A stretch of 64,000 nucleotides of DNA from Solirubrobacter taibaiensis (GTDB lineage Bacteria; Actinomycetota; Thermoleophilia; Solirubrobacterales; Solirubrobacteraceae). The translations under genes were made by a program, and so were the position numbers. The notes below the pieces were generated by a model that was not told where the DNA came from, did no database searches, and worked only from the letters and a program-made list of their open reading frames with translations. This document shows, in pieces, positions 43,297 through 51,426 of the stretch. Numbering within the stretch: position 1 is the first letter of the stretch; every line of letters begins with the position of its first letter. The stretch is taken from contig JAPDDQ010000041.1 of the NCBI GenBank assembly GCA_027587225.1, forward strand, positions 1-64,000. The letters are read 5' to 3'.

Positions 43297-43314
43297 CGCC
43301 TACCGGGTTCGAGC

Positions 43315-44082
43315 CTAGCGGCGGCCGGCGATGTGCTCGCGGGCAGAGGCGATGGCTGCGAGGCCCTCGTCGAGGGCGCGATTGGCGCCGGACTCGTCGC
43401 CCTTGCGCTGCAGCTCGTTCGCGCGATCGTAGGCGGCGAGGGCGCGGTCGTAGTCGGGGCGGCCCGCGTCGCCGAGCGTGATGTCCAGCTCCAGGGCGCG
43501 GATCTGGTCGCCGAGGCGGACGAAGTCGTCGGTCTGGTTGATCTGCCCGACCTCGGAGCGGCCGTCGTTGCGGGCCTTGCGCTCGCGGCGGCGGCTGACG
43601 AGCAGCAGCGAGCCGCCGACGACGACGCCGAGCAGGACCAGGCCGACGAGGATCGCCGCGATCGCGCCGCCGCCAGAGCTGCCGGAGGACTCGGACTCGT
43701 CGATGAACTGGGTGAGCGCGGCCTGCAGGTCGTCGGGGTGCGCGGCACGGGCGGCCTCGCCTTCGTCGGCCGGGAGCGTGCGGAGGTCCTCGCCGACGAC
43801 GAGCGCGTAGCGGCCCTTCTCCCCCACGCCCTCGCGGAGCGCGATCAGCGTCCGCCCGGCGCTGCCCTCGACCGCGCTGGCGGGCAGCACGGCGACGTAC
43901 ACCGCCTGATCGCCGATCTGGCGGCGGAGCGCGTCGGCGTCGACCTGGTCGGCGGCTTCGGCGCCGTCGGCGATATAGACGTGGTCCTGGGAACGCAGCG
44001 CGTTCGCCGCCTCCTCCACGGTCTGCGCGGACGCGAGAGCCGGGAACGCGAGCAGGAAGAGGATCGCCGCGAGCAGTCTCAT
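43315..44082 (-). CDS. Exported membrane-anchored protein, TPM-like
   Basis: A 255-residue protein. A signal peptide (LLAAILFLLAFPALASA) is followed by an extracytoplasmic domain of about 115 residues (EEAANALRSQDHVYIADGAEAAD, then VYVAVLPASAVEG) that resembles TPM-type or Rv1476-like domains. A Gly/Ser stretch, one membrane helix (AAILVGLVLLGVVVGGSLLLV) and a cytosolic helical tail of 80 residues follow. Function unknown. Its start directly abuts the SRPBCC gene stop. Confidence 0.72.
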   Translation of the reverse strand: MRLLAAILFLLAFPALASAQTVEEAANALRSQDHVYIADGAEAADQVDADALRRQIGDQAVYVAVLPASAVEGSAGRTLIALREGVGEKGRYALVVGEDLRTLPADEGEAARAAHPDDLQAALTQFIDESESSGSSGGGAIAAILVGLVLLGVVVGGSLLLVSRRRERKARNDGRSEVGQINQTDDFVRLGDQIRALELDITLGDAGRPDYDRALAAYDRANELQRKGDESGANRALDEGLAAIASAREHIAGRR

Positions 44083-44508
44083 CTAGCCCTCCAACAATGT
44101 CTTGAGGCGCTCGAGGTCGTCCTTGAGCTTGGTCTCCAGCCGGCCCTGCACGATCGGGATCAGCATCTTGGCCGTGAAGCCGCTCGCCTTGGCGTCGAGC
44201 GTCTGGGTGACGCGCGAGCCGGCGTCCGAACCCTCCACGATGTACTCGCTGACCACCTTCACGCCGTTGGTCTCGAACGCTGTGGCGGCGCCGCGCGGCG
44301 GGTCGTACGCCGTGATCTCCATGTCCAGCGCGATCCCGCCGGCCACGGTGAGCTTCTGCGTCACGTGCGTCCCGACGCCGAGCGCGCCGTCGACGTCGTA
44401 GCGCTCCAGGTCAGACGTCCACTGCGGGACCTTGTCCTGCTCGAGCAGCCACGGGAAGACTTCGGACGGCGACTTGGAGACGTCGATCGAATGCGAGAAT
44501 GAAGGCAC
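44083..44508 (-). CDS. SRPBCC-family (polyketide cyclase-like) protein
   Basis: A 141-residue protein with the START/Bet v1-like fold: FSHSIDVSKSPSEVFPWLLEQDKVPQWTSDL at the start, a central beta sheet (GSRVTQTLDAKA) and a long C-terminal helix GRLETKLKDDLERLKTLL. Such proteins bind hydrophobic ligands or act as cyclases; no enzyme role can be inferred. GTG start; no gap to the next gene and 11 nt from the cysE stop. Confidence 0.82.
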   Translation of the reverse strand: MPSFSHSIDVSKSPSEVFPWLLEQDKVPQWTSDLERYDVDGALGVGTHVTQKLTVAGGIALDMEITAYDPPRGAATAFETNGVKVVSEYIVEGSDAGSRVTQTLDAKASGFTAKMLIPIVQGRLETKLKDDLERLKTLLEG

Positions 44509-44519
44509 GGGGCGGGAGG

Positions 44520-45254
44520 CTACCCGCCCGCGGGCGAAGGACCACGCGCGGGGCGCAACGGCACGACGGCCGCGACCTTCCCCGGGTCCTCCCCGCGCAG
44601 CGTCGCCACCTCGCGCTCGAGGTCGGCGATCCGCGCCGCCATCTGCTTCAAAGCGTCCGCGATCGGGTCGGGCAGATGCACCCAGTCGGCGTCCGGGCCC
44701 TCGGGCTTGCGACCCTCCACGCGCACGGGGTGCCCGGGGTTGCCGACCACGGTGGAGTTCGGCGGCGCGTCGTGGATGACGACCGTGTTGGCGCCGATCT
44801 TCGCCCCGTGGCCGATCGTGATCGGGCCGAGCAGCTTCGCCCCGGAGCCGATCGTGACGTTGTCCTGAACCGTCGGATGGCGCTTGCCCGTCTCGAAGCC
44901 GGTGCCGCCGAGTGTCACGCCCTGGTAGAGCGTCACGTTGTCGCCGACCTCGGCCGTCTCACCGATCACGACGCCGATCCCGTGGTCGATGAACATGCCG
45001 TCGCCGATCCGCGCCCGCGGGTGGATCTCGATCCCGGTGAGCGCACGTGAGAAGTACGCGATCCCGCGCGGCAGGACCGGCACCTCGGCCATCACGAGCG
45101 CGTGCGCGACGCGGTGCATGAGCAGCGCGTGCAGGCCCGGCCACTGCGTGAGGATCTCGGCGGTGGAGACCGCGGCGGCGGCGGGGTCGCGCTGACGCAC
45201 CGCGGCGATGTCGCGGCGCAGCTCCCCGGAGACCCGGCGGATCGCTCTCAGCAC
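44520..45254 (-). CDS. cysE: Serine O-acetyltransferase
   Basis: A 244-residue left-handed beta-helix enzyme that acetylates serine, making O-acetylserine for cysteine synthase. The hexapeptide repeats run from GIEIHPRARIGDGMFIDHGIGVVIGETAEVGDNVTLYQGVTLGG to GAKIGANTVVIHDAPP, with the catalytic His in FIDHG and a PHPVxxxG-like NPGHPVRVEG near the end. GTG directly follows the moeB stop (TAGGTG). CysK is encoded 2.6 kb away on the same strand. The C-terminal 60 residues include a coiled-coil LKQMAARIADLEREVATL. Confidence 0.95.
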   Translation of the reverse strand: MLRAIRRVSGELRRDIAAVRQRDPAAAAVSTAEILTQWPGLHALLMHRVAHALVMAEVPVLPRGIAYFSRALTGIEIHPRARIGDGMFIDHGIGVVIGETAEVGDNVTLYQGVTLGGTGFETGKRHPTVQDNVTIGSGAKLLGPITIGHGAKIGANTVVIHDAPPNSTVVGNPGHPVRVEGRKPEGPDADWVHLPDPIADALKQMAARIADLEREVATLRGEDPGKVAAVVPLRPARGPSPAGG

Positions 45255-46109
45255 CTAGGCCCCACAGTCCGGGCAGTCAGGATGGCGATGCACACTCACC
45301 TGCGTGAACTCCAGCGAGACGAGGTCGACGGTCAGGAACGCGTCCAACAGCGGCGGCTGGACGCTGCTGAGGAGCTTGATGGCTTCGAGCGCCTGCAGCG
45401 TGCCGAGCACGCCCGCGGCCGGGCCGAGGATGCCGGCCTCCGCGCACGACTGCGAGTCCTCGGGCTCCACCGGAAAGGCGCAGCGATAGCACGCGGTGGC
45501 GCGCGGCAGGATCGTCATCACGAGCCCGCTCCACCCCACCGCTCCGCCCTCGACGAGGTCCACGCCCGCGTCGCAGCACGCCTTGTTGACGGCGTAGCGC
45601 GTGGCGAAGGAGTCCGAGCAGTCGATCACCAGGTCCTGGCCCTCGATGAGGCCGGCGGCGTTCGTCTCGTCCAGGCGCACCTGGTAGGGCTCGATCACCA
45701 CGTCCGGGTTCAAGAAGCGCAGCTTGGCCGCGGCGGACTCCACCTTGGGCACGCCGAGGTCGGGCGTGAAATGCAGCGGCTGGCGGTGCAGGTTGGAGAT
45801 CTCGACGACGTCCGCGTCCACGAGCCCGATCCGGCCGACGCCCGCGCCCGCGAGGTAGAGCGCCACGGGCGAGCCGAGCCCGCCCGCGCCGACCACCAGC
45901 ACCGACGCGTCCCGGAGCGCGATCTGCGCCTCCTCGGACCAGTCGGGAAGCACGAGCTGGCGCGAGTAGCGCTCGATCTCGGCCTCCGTCAGCAGCGGCG
46001 CGACGATCTCCTCGGGCGGCGCTTCCGGCTCCGGCTCGGCCCGCAGCGCCGCGCGGGCCGCCGACTGGAAGGCGTCCCGGAAGAAGCCGCGTCGCGAGGC
46101 GTCACTCAC
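45255..46109 (-). CDS. moeB: MoeB/ThiF-type adenylyltransferase
   Basis: A 284-residue E1-like enzyme. It binds ATP with VLVVGAGGLGSPVALYLAGAGVG, uses RYSRQLVLPDW and DVVEISNLHRQPLH, and has a zinc site from CYRC and CPDC at the C-terminus. There is no rhodanese domain. It activates a sulfur-carrier protein's C-terminus for molybdopterin, thiamine or cysteine assembly. The GTG start overlaps the tusA stop, and cysE follows without a gap. The N-terminal extension contains SRRGFFRDAF, which resembles a Tat motif but is not followed by a hydrophobic core. Confidence 0.9.
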   Translation of the reverse strand: MSDASRRGFFRDAFQSAARAALRAEPEPEAPPEEIVAPLLTEAEIERYSRQLVLPDWSEEAQIALRDASVLVVGAGGLGSPVALYLAGAGVGRIGLVDADVVEISNLHRQPLHFTPDLGVPKVESAAAKLRFLNPDVVIEPYQVRLDETNAAGLIEGQDLVIDCSDSFATRYAVNKACCDAGVDLVEGGAVGWSGLVMTILPRATACYRCAFPVEPEDSQSCAEAGILGPAAGVLGTLQALEAIKLLSSVQPPLLDAFLTVDLVSLEFTQVSVHRHPDCPDCGA

Positions 46110-46312
46110 GCGCGCACGATCCGGATCTTCGTGCCGTCGACATCCACGGCGTGACCGGCTTCGCGGGCCGAGCGCGGGACGTTGGTCAGCGCCTCCCCGG
46201 GCGGGAGGAGCACCTCCAGCGTCGCGCCCGCCGGGAGCCGCTCCAGCTCCAGCTTCGTCCGCACCCACGTCATCGGGCAGCGGAGGGCGCTGACGTCGAG
46301 TGAGTGGGTCAC
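46106..46312 (-). CDS. tusA: TusA/SirA-type sulfur carrier
   Basis: A 68-residue protein. VTHSLDVSALRCPMTWVRTKLELERLPAG has the family's CPM motif with the persulfide cysteine. The GTG at 46312 is chosen because it gives normal size and lies 7 nt after TACCGT; longer upstream frame runs into the divergent gene. It overlaps moeB by 4 bp (GTGA), so tusA-moeB-cysE form a coupled sulfur unit. Confidence 0.88.
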   Translation of the reverse strand: MTHSLDVSALRCPMTWVRTKLELERLPAGATLEVLLPPGEALTNVPRSAREAGHAVDVDGTKIRIVRA

Positions 46313-46318
46313 GTCGGC

Positions 46319-46324
46319 TACGGT
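46319..46324 (+). promoter_or_regulatory. -10 box of the RBBP9-type hydrolase gene
   Basis: TACGGT ends 9 nt before the ATG at 46334. Confidence 0.45.
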
Positions 46325-46325
46325 A
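46320..46325 (-). promoter_or_regulatory. -10 box of tusA-moeB-cysE
   Basis: TACCGT on the minus strand ends 7 nt before the tusA GTG. It overlaps the opposite TACGGT box by five bases. Confidence 0.5.
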
Positions 46326-46333
46326 GCGGCCGG

Positions 46334-46882
46334 ATGGCTCGCTCTGGATATCTCATCCTTCACGGCTATCAGGGTTCCGGGCCAGGCCACTGGCAGTCCT
46401 GGCTCGCGGGCCGGCTGCGCTCCGCCGACGGCACGGTGCGGTTCCCGGACCTGCCCGACCCCGACAACCCGCGACTGGACGCGTGGCTGGACGCCCTCGA
46501 GCGCGAGCTCGACGCGTTCGGCGCGCCGCCCGTCGTCGTCTGCCACAGCCTGGCGTGCGTGCTGTGGCTGCACCACATCGCGCGCGGCGGCCAACCCGCC
46601 GAGCGCGTGCTGTTCGTCGCGCCGCCGTCGCCGACGGGCGTCCCGGACGTGCTCGCGCCGTTCTTCCCCACGCCGGACGTCGCGCTCGACAACGCGCGGC
46701 TCGTGTGCGCCGAGAACGATCCGTACTGCCCGGAGGGCGCGGCGAGCGTCTTCCCCGGCCTTCCCACCGACCTGCTGACGGGCCAGGGCCACATCAACCC
46801 GGACGCCGGCTACGGCCCCTGGCCCGCCGTGGAGTTGTGGGCGCGCGAGGGCGCGACGCCCGTTACGGCGCGAGAGCCGTGA
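46334..46882 (+). CDS. RBBP9/YdeN-type serine hydrolase
   Basis: A 182-residue alpha/beta hydrolase of the RBBP9/YdeN family. It starts GYLILHGYQGSGPGHWQSWL, has the nucleophile in VVVCHSLACVLWLHH (a variant of GxSxG), the acid in CAENDPYCP and the His in LTGQGHINPDAGYGPWP. The substrate is unknown. The ATG is 9 nt from TACGGT. The gene converges on an esterase with a 20-bp overlap. Confidence 0.88.
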   Translation: MARSGYLILHGYQGSGPGHWQSWLAGRLRSADGTVRFPDLPDPDNPRLDAWLDALERELDAFGAPPVVVCHSLACVLWLHHIARGGQPAERVLFVAPPSPTGVPDVLAPFFPTPDVALDNARLVCAENDPYCPEGAASVFPGLPTDLLTGQGHINPDAGYGPWPAVELWAREGATPVTAREP

Positions 46883-47912
46883 CCAATTCCCGGATCGCGC
46901 CCGGGTAGCGGTACGTCAGCCGCGCGTGCGTGCCGTCGAAGAGCTGGCACGTGTGTTGGACGCCCAGCTTGGTCAGCTCGGCCGCGAAGGCCTGCGCGCC
47001 CAGGTCGAGGAAGTACTCGTCCTTGTTGCCGGACTCGATGTGGATGCGCCGCATCGAACGCAGCGCGTCGGCGTGACGCGAGGCCATGCGGACCGGGTCC
47101 TTCTGCACCCACTGGGCCCAGACGTGCGCGATCAGCCGGCCGTTGGCGTCGAACGGCATGAGCGCGCGCCCCGGGTTGGCCGGGTCGGGCGAGTACGCGG
47201 CCGCGTAGCCGTACAGCTCCAGCAGCAGGATCGACTCCCACTTGGGCGGGTCGGCGTGCTGCGCGCGCTCGAAGAACGTGTCCCACGATCCGTCGTACTC
47301 GTCGCGCAGCTGCCGGGCGCGGACCGGGAACTCGGGCAGATAACAGGCTTCGAAGAGCGCGTCACCGGCGTGGCTGGCGAGCGCGCCGAACACGTCGGGG
47401 CGCAGCATCGGCACCACCATCGCGCCGTAGCCGCCGCTCGACTTGCCGGTCAGCCCGCGGTGGTCGCGGTCGGCGAACGTCGGATAGCGCTCGTCGATGA
47501 ACGCCGGGACCTCGTCGCACAGGTAGTCCAGGTAGCGGCCCGTGCCGGTGGAGTTCAGGAACTGCGAGCCGCCGAACGACGTCCAGGCGTCGACGAACAC
47601 GATGATCGCGTCGGGGCACTCCCCGCCGGCGAACATCGCATCGATGCGCTCGATCATGTTCGGCTCGAACGGCTGGCGCGTGAACCACATGTCGAGCTGA
47701 CCGGTGTAGCCCTGGATGACGTACACGCTCGGCAGCGACCGCGGGTGGTCGAGCTCCACGCCGGGTGGGCGGTAGACGTAGAGCGGGCGCCGCGAAGGGT
47801 CGCCGAGCGGGTTGGCGGCAAGCGCCTCGGACTCCACCACGAGCCGGTCGAGCGTCCCGTGCAGGGGCCGTTCCCACGGCGTTCCGGCGGGACCCTCGAC
47901 CTCGCGGATCAT
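46863..47912 (-). CDS. Esterase-like alpha/beta hydrolase
   Basis: A 349-residue enzyme of the esterase D/PHB depolymerase-like group. The nucleophile elbow is HRGLTGKSSGGYGAMVV (Ser in GKSSGG), with an oxyanion region VYVIQGYTGQLDMW and the active His in LFDGTHARLTYRYP. No signal peptide, so cytosolic. The start overlaps the cysK stop by 4 bp, placing it in the ABC-GNAT-cysK run. The substrate is unknown. Confidence 0.82.
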   Translation of the reverse strand: MIREVEGPAGTPWERPLHGTLDRLVVESEALAANPLGDPSRRPLYVYRPPGVELDHPRSLPSVYVIQGYTGQLDMWFTRQPFEPNMIERIDAMFAGGECPDAIIVFVDAWTSFGGSQFLNSTGTGRYLDYLCDEVPAFIDERYPTFADRDHRGLTGKSSGGYGAMVVPMLRPDVFGALASHAGDALFEACYLPEFPVRARQLRDEYDGSWDTFFERAQHADPPKWESILLLELYGYAAAYSPDPANPGRALMPFDANGRLIAHVWAQWVQKDPVRMASRHADALRSMRRIHIESGNKDEYFLDLGAQAFAAELTKLGVQHTCQLFDGTHARLTYRYPGAIRELVTALAP

Positions 47913-48853
47913 GCCGGGGGCGCCGGGGTGGGCTCGGGGGCGAAGAACGGCAGCGACACGTAGCGCTCACCGCTGTCGGGCAGCACGACCGCGATCCGCT
48001 TGCCCTTGGCCTCAGGGCGCTCGGCGATCTGCAGTGCCGCCCACAACGCGGCGCCGCACGAGACGCCGACCAGCACGCCCTCGCGGCTCGCGGCCTGGCG
48101 TGCGGTCTCCAGCGCGTCCTCGTCGTCGACCGGGATGACCTCGTCCAGCAGGTCGCGCTGCAGCACCGGCGGCACGAAGCCCGCGCCGATGCCCTGGATC
48201 TTGTGGGGGCCGGGCCGGCCGCCGGAGAGCACGGGCGAGGTGAGCGGCTCCACCGCGATCACCTTCAGGTCCTTGTTGCGCTCCTTCAGGTAGGAGCCGG
48301 CGCCGGTGATCGTGCCGCCCGTGCCGACGCCCGCGACGAAGTAGTCGATCTTGCCTTCCATCGCCTCCCACAGCTCCGGGCCGGTGGTGCGCCGGTGCAC
48401 GTCGGGGTTGGCGGGGTTGGTGAACTGGTCGGGCAGGTAGTAGTCGTCGCCCGAAGCCATGGCGCGCGCGGCGGCGACGGCTTCGTTCATGCCGCCCATC
48501 GACTCGGTGATGTGCACCTGCGCGCCGTACAGGCGCAGCAGGCCCTCGCGCTCGCGGGACATGCCCTGCGGGAGCGTGAGGATGAGGTCGTAGCCCTTGG
48601 CCGCGCACACGAACGCGAGCGCGATGCCGGTGTTGCCGCTCGTGGCCTCCACGATCGTCGTGCGGCCCGGCTCGATCAGGCCCTCTTTCTCGGCCGCCTC
48701 GATCATGGCCACCCCGATCCGGTCCTTGACGGAGCCGCCCGGGTTGAACATCTCGAGCTTGCCGTAGACCTCCCCGCCGTCTTCCGGGGCGAGGCGCTTG
48801 AGCTGCACCATCGGTGTGCGGCCGACGTGTTCGGCGATGTTGCTCGGAATCAT
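47909..48853 (-). CDS. cysK: Cysteine synthase A
   Basis: A 314-residue PLP enzyme that makes cysteine from O-acetylserine and sulfide. The PLP lysine is in NPGGSVKDRIGVAMIE, with TIVEATSGNTGIALAFVCAAKGY, VAGVGTGGTITGAG and the C-terminal VLPDSGERYVS motif. It lies 7 nt behind the GNAT gene. CysE is encoded nearby, so both halves of the cysteine pathway are in this region. Confidence 0.96.
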   Translation of the reverse strand: MIPSNIAEHVGRTPMVQLKRLAPEDGGEVYGKLEMFNPGGSVKDRIGVAMIEAAEKEGLIEPGRTTIVEATSGNTGIALAFVCAAKGYDLILTLPQGMSREREGLLRLYGAQVHITESMGGMNEAVAAARAMASGDDYYLPDQFTNPANPDVHRRTTGPELWEAMEGKIDYFVAGVGTGGTITGAGSYLKERNKDLKVIAVEPLTSPVLSGGRPGPHKIQGIGAGFVPPVLQRDLLDEVIPVDDEDALETARQAASREGVLVGVSCGAALWAALQIAERPEAKGKRIAVVLPDSGERYVSLPFFAPEPTPAPPA

Positions 48854-48860
48854 CGGCGCC

Positions 48861-49715
48861 CTAGTTTGGCAGCGGCTTGTGGTAGTCGTCGATCCGCCAG
48901 CGCTGCGTCATGCCGACGCGCTCGTACAGACGCAGCGCATTGGGGTTGTCCGAGGCGACGTTGAGCACGACCTGGCGGTAGCCGCCGGAGCGTGCGGCCT
49001 TGAACACCGCGGTCAGCAGCGCGCCCCCCAGACCCTGGCCACCGTGGTCGGGGTGCACCGCCAGCAACTCGACGTACGCGACGTCGTCTTCGAACCGGCG
49101 GACGAGCGCGAACCCTCGGCCTTCGGCCACGCGCGTGGTCTCCGCGTCCAGGTTATGGGCGTGGAGGCTGCGCTGGGTCCAGGTCTCCTCGTCGCGGTAC
49201 ACGTAGTCGGGGATACGGCTGAAGGCCGCGTCGTAGATCCCGAACAGCGCGTCTTCGGGGGCAAGGCCGCGGAAGTCCGGCTCGCCCTCCACGTCCGTCA
49301 GGCCGCGCTCGAGCCGGTAGTAGCTGCGGGCGACGCTGAACCCGCGCCCCTCGAGCAGGGCGCGGGCCGTGTCAGCGCGGTCGCCGACGGCCTGGCGCAG
49401 CCGGGTCTCACCCCGTTCGGAGCCGCGCCGCTCGGCCCAGTCGAGCAGCGCCGTGCCCGCGCCTTCGCCTTGGCGCAGCGGGTCGACCGCCACCACCAGG
49501 TCACCGGAGCGGAAGTGGGCGAAGCCGATGACCGTGCCCTCCGCGTCCTCGGCGACCGCGCTGTCGAGGGCGAGATCGAACCCTGGCTCGGCCCACTCCT
49601 CCCGCAGGTCCTCGAGCGAGTAATCGGGCTCGCCCACCTCGGCGATGTCGACCGCGATCGCGATCTCCGCCGCGCGCGGCGCGTCCTCGTCCGTGGCGGG
49701 GCGGAGCGTGATCAC
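48861..49715 (-). CDS. Tandem GNAT-family N-acetyltransferase
   Basis: A 284-residue protein with two GNAT halves. The first runs from ITLRPATDEDAPRAAEIA to about residue 140 (with VVAVDPLRQGEGAGTALLDWAE for CoA binding); the second has VELLAVHPDHGGQGLGGALLTAVFKAARSGGYRQVVLNVASDNPNALRLYERVGM, a clear acetyl-CoA motif. The second is more canonical and probably active. The layout is like mycothiol synthase MshD, but the identity is not shown. GTG start overlaps the permease stop. Confidence 0.82.
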   Translation of the reverse strand: MITLRPATDEDAPRAAEIAIAVDIAEVGEPDYSLEDLREEWAEPGFDLALDSAVAEDAEGTVIGFAHFRSGDLVVAVDPLRQGEGAGTALLDWAERRGSERGETRLRQAVGDRADTARALLEGRGFSVARSYYRLERGLTDVEGEPDFRGLAPEDALFGIYDAAFSRIPDYVYRDEETWTQRSLHAHNLDAETTRVAEGRGFALVRRFEDDVAYVELLAVHPDHGGQGLGGALLTAVFKAARSGGYRQVVLNVASDNPNALRLYERVGMTQRWRIDDYHKPLPN

Positions 49716-50464
49716 GCCGTGACGTCCCGCCGGCGCATGACGAGCAGCCCGATGGCCCAGATGATCAACACGTACAGCGCGAGCAGCAGGCCGGCCACGG
49801 GCTGGCTCAGCGGGGTGATGTCGTCGCCGCTGATCGCGTCGCCGACGCCGGCGAGCGAGTTGCTGACGCCGCCCAGGCCGTACTTGGGCAGCACGTCGCG
49901 GACGCCCGGGATGAGCCCGATCAGGTCCTCGAGGATGAAGCCGTAGATCAGCACACCGACGATCGCGCCCACCTGGTTGCGAACCAGCACGCCCACCCCG
50001 AGGCCCAGCGCGGCGTTGAGCGCGGTGGCCACAGTGGAACCGAGCACGATCGAAAGCACCATGCCGCCGGTCTCGAAATCGCGCAGGGAAGCGAAGATCG
50101 AGCCGGAGCCGACCATGATCAGGCCGACCACGAAGCCGAGCACGAGCGCCATGCCGAGTACCGCGACGAGCTTGGCCAGCATCAGCTTGGTGCGGTTGGG
50201 CACGACCAGCAATGTGGGCGTGATCGTGCCGTGGCGAAACTCATTCGTCACCGCGAGGACGCCGATCACGAGCGCGAGCGCCCGCACGATCGGGCCGATG
50301 ACGATCGGCAGGATCTCGTTCGGCTGGTCTTCCGTGTTGAAGTTCACGAACGCGGCGAGCAGGATCGCGGCGACCAGGGCGATGGCCAGCGCCGCACCGA
50401 CGAGCGCGATGAACGTCCGCGTGGTACGTAGCTTGAACAGCTCGCTGTTGATCACATGGGTCAT
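49712..50464 (-). CDS. ABC transporter permease (ABC-2 type)
   Basis: A 250-residue membrane protein with six helices and the opening VINSELFKLRTTRTFIALVGAALAIALVAA, typical of export permeases, and the TNEFRHGTITPTLLVVPNR block in the middle. It overlaps the ATPase by 4 bp at its start and the GNAT gene by 4 bp at its end. It forms the second exporter in the window; the substrate is unknown. Confidence 0.87.
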   Translation of the reverse strand: MTHVINSELFKLRTTRTFIALVGAALAIALVAAILLAAFVNFNTEDQPNEILPIVIGPIVRALALVIGVLAVTNEFRHGTITPTLLVVPNRTKLMLAKLVAVLGMALVLGFVVGLIMVGSGSIFASLRDFETGGMVLSIVLGSTVATALNAALGLGVGVLVRNQVGAIVGVLIYGFILEDLIGLIPGVRDVLPKYGLGGVSNSLAGVGDAISGDDITPLSQPVAGLLLALYVLIIWAIGLLVMRRRDVTA

Positions 50465-51369
50465 GACGGGCCTCCGCCCTCGCCGCCGCCGGTGAGTTCG
50501 AAGTACACGTCCTCGAGGCTCGCGCCGACCGGCGTGAGCTCGGAGATCACGAGCTGGTGCTGGGCGACCAGGCGCCCGACCTGCTCGCCGGTGCGGTCGG
50601 CGACCGTGATCTGCGTCGGGTCGCCGCTCACGCGCGCACCTTCGGCGTAGAGGATGTCGCCGAGCTTGCGCACGTCGGGGCCGGCGACGCGCACGCCGCC
50701 GCCCTGGGCGCGGCTCATGATGTCCTGCAGCGGCGCCTGCGCGACGCTGCGGCCCTTGGCGATCACGACCACGTCGTCGGCGGTCTGGCCCAGCTCGGCC
50801 AGCTGGTGGCTGGAGATCAGCACCGCGCGGCCTTCCCCGGCCAGCCGGCGCAGGAAGTCCCGCAGCCAGCGGATGCCCTGCGGGTCCAGTCCGTTCGCGG
50901 GCTCGTCGAGCACCAGCACCTTCGGGTCGCCGATCAGCGCGGCCGCGAGGCCGAGCCGCTGGCGCATGCCGAGCGAGTAACCGCCCGCGCGCCGGTGCGC
51001 CGCGTCGGAGAGCGCGACGAGCTCCAGCAGCTCCTCCACGCGCTGGTTGCCGATCCCCGCCGCCTTGGCCAACGTGCGCAGGTGGTTGCGGCCACTGCGG
51101 CCCGGGTGCAGCATGCCGCCGTCGAGCACGGCGCCGACGGTGTGCACCGGGTCGTTGAGGGTCGTGAACGGCTGCCCCTGCACGGTTGCCGTGCCGGACG
51201 TCGGGTTCACGAGCCCGAGCAGCATTCGCAGCGTGGTCGTCTTACCGGCCCCGTTGGGGCCCAGGAAGCCGGTGACGCGCCCCTCGTCCACCGTGAACGA
51301 GAGATCGTCGACGGCTTTTACGGGCCCGAAGTGCTTCGTGAGGCCCGCCACCTCGATCGCATGTGCCAT
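50461..51369 (-). CDS. ABC transporter ATP-binding protein
   Basis: A 302-residue ATPase closely similar in plan to the one at 8624-9505. Walker A GPNGAGKTTTLRMLLGL, signature YSLGMRQRLGLAAALIG, Walker B VLVLDEPANGLDPQG and a switch His in ISSHQLAELGQ. A C-terminal regulatory tail of about 80 residues ends LEDVYFELTGG. The ATG is 9 nt after a TAGGTT box. It heads the unit ATPase-permease-GNAT-cysK-esterase. Confidence 0.93.
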   Translation of the reverse strand: MAHAIEVAGLTKHFGPVKAVDDLSFTVDEGRVTGFLGPNGAGKTTTLRMLLGLVNPTSGTATVQGQPFTTLNDPVHTVGAVLDGGMLHPGRSGRNHLRTLAKAAGIGNQRVEELLELVALSDAAHRRAGGYSLGMRQRLGLAAALIGDPKVLVLDEPANGLDPQGIRWLRDFLRRLAGEGRAVLISSHQLAELGQTADDVVVIAKGRSVAQAPLQDIMSRAQGGGVRVAGPDVRKLGDILYAEGARVSGDPTQITVADRTGEQVGRLVAQHQLVISELTPVGASLEDVYFELTGGGEGGGPS

Positions 51370-51378
51370 CGGTCAGAG

Positions 51379-51384
51379 AACCTA
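51379..51384 (-). promoter_or_regulatory. -10 box of the second ABC unit
   Basis: TAGGTT on the minus strand, 9 nt before the ATPase ATG. Confidence 0.45.
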
Positions 51385-51426
51385 GCGTGATCGTGCCGAA
51401 TTCGGCTCAGTGGCAGAATTCGCCCG

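Noticed and set aside
46313..46792. N-terminal extension of tusA
   Set aside because: The frame covers the RBBP9-type hydrolase gene on the plus strand; the short GTG start fits the TusA family length and its -10 box.
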